A DNA stretch of 10,663 nt. Source: Bacteroides sp. Its GTDB lineage: Bacteria; Bacteroidota; Bacteroidia; Bacteroidales; Muribaculaceae. Below the pieces are notes generated by a model. The model had not been told where the DNA came from, did no database searches, and saw only the letters and a program-made list of their open reading frames with translations. This document shows, one piece after another, positions 7,366 to 10,663 of the stretch (position 1 is the first letter of the stretch; every line of letters begins with the position of its first letter). The stretch is taken from positions 19,962 through 30,624 of the forward strand of contig JAAVDV010000004.1 in assembly GCA_014801595.1 (NCBI GenBank), read 5' to 3'. Made by a program: the position numbers and the translations under genes.

Positions 7366-7526
7366 TAATGAATTTTATTAGAGTTTATATTATTAGTATC
7401 CCTATTGATGATAAGTAAGTTTACTTAATCTAAGTAAGAAGCACCGTAAGGCAAATGTCCTTTTGATTTTGAGAGGTCGCTTTATACTATCAAAATTCAA
7501 AAAACACTATTGGCTACTGCCTAAAA
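7366..7526. other. 161-bp intergenic gap between the Stealth gene and the dehydrogenase
   Basis: Apart from the AT-rich block before wzy, this is the longest gap in the window. On the minus strand, just after the Stealth stop, there is a GGC/GCC mini-stem followed by a run of six T (minus sense), which is too weak to call a terminator. TTTTGA and TCAAAA arms at about 7471-7493 form another weak pair. A perfect small inverted repeat at 7412-7427 is listed separately. A GACATTTG element resembles the Bacteroidota -7 box (TAnnTTTG) but lacks a TTG box at proper spacing. An internal promoter or RNA-processing site is possible, not shown. Confidence 0.5.
7412..7427. repeat. Short inverted repeat TAAGTAA-GT-TTACTTA
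   Basis: Two perfect 7-bp arms are separated by 2 bp, with a third direct copy of TAAGTAAG at 7431-7438. It lies 47 to 62 bp upstream of the dehydrogenase start codon. The 2-base spacer is too short for a good RNA hairpin loop without losing inner pairs, so a dimeric DNA-binding protein site fits better than a terminator. It could also be chance in AT-rich DNA. Confidence 0.4.
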
Positions 7527-8522
7527 CTAACTTAGTTCAAAGGAGCATTTCTCAGGGAGTATTTTATTAAATGCCTCACATAGAATTGATTTTGAATACT
7601 CAAAATCTGATACATCACCATCATTAACACATATCAATGACTTCTTTTGTTTTGTTATGGTAGAAATCGCCTCCACCAAAAGATCATCATTCATACAAGG
7701 ATATGACACGGATGTTTTATAGGGATTTATTGGCTCAAACATTCCTTCAGCAAGCTGATAGTATCTCAATACTAATTGGCTTACATTCCGGAAATTTCTG
7801 AACTTGCAATAGCATGTCTCATCAAGTGTATGGTAATCTAAAGCCCATACCTTCTTAAGTGTTGTTTTGAAGTAAGGATTAGGAAGATGGGGATTGTGCA
7901 ATCCGGTAAAAGAGGGATAGGGATATAAGGCAATTGTTCTAAGCAACAACTTTCCATAACGAGGATTAAACCAGCCCCATCTATTCTTTTTTATGACAGC
8001 ACTTTTATCGTAGAATCGGTTGACGAACCCAATATTATTGGCCATAATATAATCCCTATCCACACCTCTTGGTTGACGTGCACTCAAGACAGCGATGTCC
8101 CGTACCTTATCATTAACAAAAAATCTTTTAGGTGAAATATGATTAATTATAAAAGTGTCATCATTGAAATACACGAATTTCTCAGACAGGGAATCTATAC
8201 GATGAAGATTGAGTTCTATTGTACGGGAATTAAAAGTAGGTAAATACTTCTCGGGAATATAGTCAGAGTGTTTTATAAACTTTAATTTTGGATGATTGAT
8301 ATTCAACCAATCAGGATAATGCCCACAAGTAATGAAGTATATATTATTAACCCATGGGGCGAAATTTTCGACTCCTCTGAACCAGTATCTTAAGGTTCCC
8401 CAGTCTCTAAATCTCACAGGTCGAGCGTCGCCTGATTCTAATTGGGCATATTTTCTTAAAGATTGCTGCCATGCGGGGTCAGAGTCGTCAACCCAAACGA
8501 GAACAAAATCTATTTTTTCCAT
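7527..8522 (-). CDS. Stealth-family capsular polysaccharide (sugar-1-phosphate) phosphotransferase
   Basis: This 331-residue protein shows all four Stealth conserved regions in order. CR1 is IDFVLVWVDDSDPAW at about 4-18. CR2 runs about 37-125, from RFRDWGTLRYWFR to VYFNDD. CR3 is around 205-250, including HNPHLPNPYF. CR4 is about 297-330, with CVNDG and LPEKCSFEL at the end. Characterised members (bacterial CpsY, SacB and XcbA types, and the catalytic subunit of human GlcNAc-1-phosphotransferase) transfer a hexose or hexosamine 1-phosphate from a UDP-sugar, making phosphodiester linkages. No membrane segment is seen, so it should act in the cytoplasm. I chose the ATG at 8522 because CR1 starts right after it and the overlap with the deacetylase is 13 bp; an ATG at 8543 would add seven residues. 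The product therefore probably contains a phosphodiester. Confidence 0.92.
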   Translation of the reverse strand: MEKIDFVLVWVDDSDPAWQQSLRKYAQLESGDARPVRFRDWGTLRYWFRGVENFAPWVNNIYFITCGHYPDWLNINHPKLKFIKHSDYIPEKYLPTFNSRTIELNLHRIDSLSEKFVYFNDDTFIINHISPKRFFVNDKVRDIAVLSARQPRGVDRDYIMANNIGFVNRFYDKSAVIKKNRWGWFNPRYGKLLLRTIALYPYPSFTGLHNPHLPNPYFKTTLKKVWALDYHTLDETCYCKFRNFRNVSQLVLRYYQLAEGMFEPINPYKTSVSYPCMNDDLLVEAISTITKQKKSLICVNDGDVSDFEYSKSILCEAFNKILPEKCSFELS

Positions 8523-9496
8523 CGGAGGATATTTCTTAACCATTGTTTAAATCCGGACAATTCTGCATCAATTTCATATATAGATGTATAGTGGCTTATT
8601 TTCATACGCGACAATGTGTACGGAGTTTCGTAAGGAACATATTCATTCATAACAGCAGCGGAAAATCCTGATGCGCCACATTCCTTGACGCATTCAATTG
8701 AAACATCTCGTTTATGACCATAAGGATATGCATATAAGCTACAATTGTATAATTTATTGATTTGAGCGCTACACTGCTGAAAATCATGCTTTAGCTTTTC
8801 TTCTTGAAGAAGAGAAAGAACATCGTGATTTATGGAGTGTCCACCTATTTTATGGCCCTTTCGCTTGATTTGCATTATCTCATCTTGAGTCAATCCACGG
8901 AAACGTATGTTTTTGTATTCTTCACTTATATTTAGATTATCAAAAGGGCAAATCAACTCCAATTGCTCAATGATGGATGAGTAATTGTAATCATTTGTAT
9001 GGATAGAATCAATTATGGCCTTGTATGCCTTCTGTCGAGAAGATTGAGAATTCAAATAATAGGATTGTCCTGCAATTATGTACTCTCCGGATGATACGTA
9101 CGCAATCCATCCCATAATTTTGTCATTCCATAACGGACCACTGTCTATATTAGATAACGGCAGGAAAAAATAGGCATTATTACCGTATTTACTTAGAATC
9201 GTATCGGCTGTAAGGGCCGCGCGATAGCCATCATCAAAAGTAATTATTGCTGAGTTTGCTTTTCCTAACTGTGTTGTTACTTCCAATCGTTTATTGACAA
9301 TGTCAATAAGACGTTCAAAATGTGATTTAGAGGAACATACGATTTGTTGCTCAAAGGAATAATTAATAAGATGGTCCGGTATGATATGGTGGAAAACGAG
9401 AATTCTCTGGCGGTTTCTATTTAAGCGATAAAACAACCATATTACACCCGAGAAATACGCGAGGATATATATTATTAAAAACCTGCGAGAATACAT
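8510..9496 (-). CDS. Membrane-anchored polysaccharide deacetylase (NodB-homology, CE4-like)
   Basis: This 328-residue protein has one N-terminal hydrophobic segment (about residues 6-23), flanked by Arg on both sides, then a NodB-homology domain. Motif 1 is TFDDGY at 86-91, giving the catalytic base (Asp88) and a zinc-ligand Asp (Asp89). Motif 2 is HSINH, with zinc ligands His220 and His224. The motif 3 position is YPYG at 257-260, with the usual Arg two residues before the Pro replaced (AYPYG). An early FHH at 35-37 matches the family's N-terminal strand. An insertion of about 85 residues (115-200) separates motifs 1 and 2. It would remove N- or O-acetyl groups from a sugar of the repeat. 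Topology is ambiguous: Arg residues follow the helix, so a cytoplasm-facing domain is as likely as a periplasmic one. It starts 21 bp after GT2 B and overlaps the Stealth gene. Confidence 0.88.
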   Translation of the reverse strand: MYSRRFLIIYILAYFSGVIWLFYRLNRNRQRILVFHHIIPDHLINYSFEQQIVCSSKSHFERLIDIVNKRLEVTTQLGKANSAIITFDDGYRAALTADTILSKYGNNAYFFLPLSNIDSGPLWNDKIMGWIAYVSSGEYIIAGQSYYLNSQSSRQKAYKAIIDSIHTNDYNYSSIIEQLELICPFDNLNISEEYKNIRFRGLTQDEIMQIKRKGHKIGGHSINHDVLSLLQEEKLKHDFQQCSAQINKLYNCSLYAYPYGHKRDVSIECVKECGASGFSAAVMNEYVPYETPYTLSRMKISHYTSIYEIDAELSGFKQWLRNILRWKK

Positions 9497-9517
9497 AGAT
9501 TAAATTAGCTTTTTAGT

Positions 9518-10531
9518 TCATCGACCATATATAAATCGATATATTTTACGAATGTAAAGAATCAGATTGCGCATGAAAACAAACTGACCGATTTTACCTT
9601 GCAAAGCAAATTTATAGGGAAGTCTCCAGTGGGGAGGTACCAGATGCTTGAGTTTTTCATAATCGAGTTGAGGATACATCGAGAGGAATTCCTGAAGATT
9701 GTCAGTATCGCAGTTGGCTAACCCAATTAGTTTTACTCTAAATCTCCTTTCATCTAACTCTTCATCACAGTCAATACCTTTTGATGAAAGAAAGTTGGCC
9801 ACGAATTCCGTAGCCATCAATCTCTGGCGTGTATTTGATGTCGATTTATCATTAGTATACGACCCATAATTTTGTTTATTATAATGCACGAATGCACGAT
9901 CTACCTTCGTGATTACAGCGGCATGATACAAAATCTGTATGGTTATGATTAAGTCCTCACCAACATTTATTTCTTCGATGGAGTGGATGTTATGTTTCTT
10001 GTAAATGCATCTCTTGACAAGCTTGTTCCATACATAGGCAAAGACCGATTGATATCCATAACTCCAATTCGCAATGATGCTCTTTAACAATATTTCCTTG
10101 CTGTCAGAAAGAGGGCATTTACGATATTCATCACCTTTTTTATGTGATATAAAGAAGTCGGCCACCACTACGTCTGAATTGTGAGTAACGGCTGATTCAT
10201 ACATCACTTCAAGCATATCATGCTCAAAATAATCATCGCTATCCAAGTGAAGTATATATTCCCCACGGGCTGCCTCAAATCCAGTCTGTCGGGCGGTTGC
10301 AAGGCCACGGTTTCGGAGATGATTTATTATTTTGATCTGGGAACGGAGCCGAGGGTAATACTCGATGCACGCAAACAGCAATTCGATACTGCTGTCGTTT
10401 GTACAGTCATTTACGAAGATGAATTCTACTCCTTCTGTCATGGTTTGACTGAAAAGAGAGCGGGCGCATCTCTCTATATACCGCTCGACTCCGTAGACGG
10501 GGATAATGACCGAAACTTTAATCTCTTCCAT
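9518..10531 (-). CDS. GT2 glycosyltransferase B (paralog of the gene at 5127-6140)
   Basis: This 337-residue GT-A family 2 glycosyltransferase has the N-terminal strand VSVIIPVYGVERYIERC, VNDCT at 40-44, NRGLATARQTGF at 73-84, metal-binding LDSDDYF at 96-102, GED at 191-193 and a basic C-terminal tail. It aligns with copy A over the whole length without gaps, at a constant offset of 4391 bp, with about 72% identical residues by hand count. Residues 1-125 and 255-337 are more conserved than 128-168, the part of GT-A enzymes that often shapes acceptor binding, so A and B probably add different or differently linked sugars. The start overlaps the end of the pyruvyl transferase gene by 14 bp, and no better ATG exists. 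The donor sugar is not predictable. Confidence 0.93.
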   Translation of the reverse strand: MEEIKVSVIIPVYGVERYIERCARSLFSQTMTEGVEFIFVNDCTNDSSIELLFACIEYYPRLRSQIKIINHLRNRGLATARQTGFEAARGEYILHLDSDDYFEHDMLEVMYESAVTHNSDVVVADFFISHKKGDEYRKCPLSDSKEILLKSIIANWSYGYQSVFAYVWNKLVKRCIYKKHNIHSIEEINVGEDLIITIQILYHAAVITKVDRAFVHYNKQNYGSYTNDKSTSNTRQRLMATEFVANFLSSKGIDCDEELDERRFRVKLIGLANCDTDNLQEFLSMYPQLDYEKLKHLVPPHWRLPYKFALQGKIGQFVFMRNLILYIRKIYRFIYGR

Positions 10532-10663
10532 AAGCTTTTACCTCGGGTAAATCGTGAAGCCAAGTCTCGGCAAAGGAGGATAGCTTGCCATAGGTATTGT
10601 CAATATACTCGGCGGGTTTATGGAGAAGCACTGCGAGAATCATTGTGTGAAGGCGAGTGGTGA
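10518..10663 (-). CDS. Polysaccharide pyruvyl transferase family protein, C-terminal end only
   Basis: The open frame enters from the right window edge and ends at TAA 10520-10518, giving the last 48 residues. The peptide contains TTRLHTMILAVLL, then EYIDNTYGKLSSFAETWL and a short polar end. An 'RLH....' helix followed by a 'DNxYGK...FxETW' segment is the recognised C-terminal signature of polysaccharide pyruvyl transferases (CsaB/WcaK/AmsJ-like), where the Arg-His pair contributes to the active site. These enzymes transfer pyruvate from phosphoenolpyruvate to a sugar as a ketal, giving a negative charge. The frame overlaps GT2 B by 14 bp, as for other genes of this operon. The other two frames of this strand are closed here, which supports the call. 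The N-terminal domain is outside the window, so activity cannot be judged. Confidence 0.85.
   Translation of the reverse strand, partial: TTRLHTMILAVLLHKPAEYIDNTYGKLSSFAETWLHDLPEVKAYGRD

Noticed and set aside
7440..7500. Bacteroidota-style promoter (GACATTTG as a -7 box) before the dehydrogenase
   Set aside because: The nearest upstream TTTG is about 31 bp away, not the usual 18 to 21, and the first base of the -7 box does not match.
10220..10663. Long plus-strand ORF, and its look-alike at 5829-6149, which seem like a pair of related proteins
   Set aside because: Both lie antisense to the same part of GT2 genes B and A. Their resemblance simply mirrors the similarity of the two paralogs. 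Neither contains a recognisable domain, and the first also runs through the pyruvyl transferase end.
1..10663. CRISPR array, insertion sequence, phase-variable invertible promoter, tRNA or rRNA
   Set aside because: I scanned for spaced repeats, transposase motifs, long inverted repeats and RNA gene signatures and saw none; the only large repeat is the GT2 paralog pair.

Overview
The window is an interior slice of a surface polysaccharide (capsule, exopolysaccharide or O-antigen type) biosynthesis cluster. Every supported gene lies on the minus strand, so transcription runs from high to low coordinates. The organism looks like a member of the Bacteroidales (Bacteroidota). The reasons are the protein styles (GT2 enzymes with EGVEFIFVNDCT, the YCEAEDFKGWDPYDGLNS family, a WecG/TagA protein at the downstream end), the near absence of Shine-Dalgarno sequences, and a moderate to low GC content that drops sharply in the middle. 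This assignment is by recognition only; no search was run.

In transcription order the layout is: the 3' end of a polysaccharide pyruvyl transferase (10663-10518); GT2 glycosyltransferase B (10531-9518); a membrane-anchored polysaccharide deacetylase (9496-8510); a Stealth-family sugar-phosphate transferase (about 8522-7527); a 161-bp gap with a small inverted repeat; a nucleotide-sugar 6-dehydrogenase (7365-6166); GT2 glycosyltransferase A (about 6140-5127), a clear paralog of B; a rhamnosyltransferase-type GT2 (5066-4272); two small ORFs (4254-4117 and 4110-3892) and a very AT-rich 243-bp stretch; a Wzy-type polymerase (3648-2368); a GT4 glycosyltransferase (2396-1329); an alpha/alpha-toroid-like protein of unproven function (1332-121); and the 5' end of a WecG/TagA-family glycosyltransferase (128-1). 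Most junctions are short overlaps (4 to 29 bp) or gaps under 65 bp, which suggests one long operon.

Together the genes could supply a nucleotide-activated uronic acid (dehydrogenase), assemble a repeat unit on a lipid carrier (WecG/TagA, GT4, three GT2s), add a sugar phosphate (Stealth), decorate with pyruvate (pyruvyl transferase), remove acetyl groups (deacetylase) and polymerise the repeat (Wzy). The sequence therefore predicts an acidic polymer. If the deacetylase exposes an amine, the polymer could be zwitterionic. No Wzx flippase, outer-membrane export protein, chain-length regulator or initiating transferase is visible, so the locus must extend beyond both edges or rely on distant genes.

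The points most worth checking are the possible zwitterionic chemistry, the gap-free GT2 duplication that brackets three modification genes, the unassigned toroid protein, and the AT-rich 3649-4271 interval with two unrecognised small ORFs.
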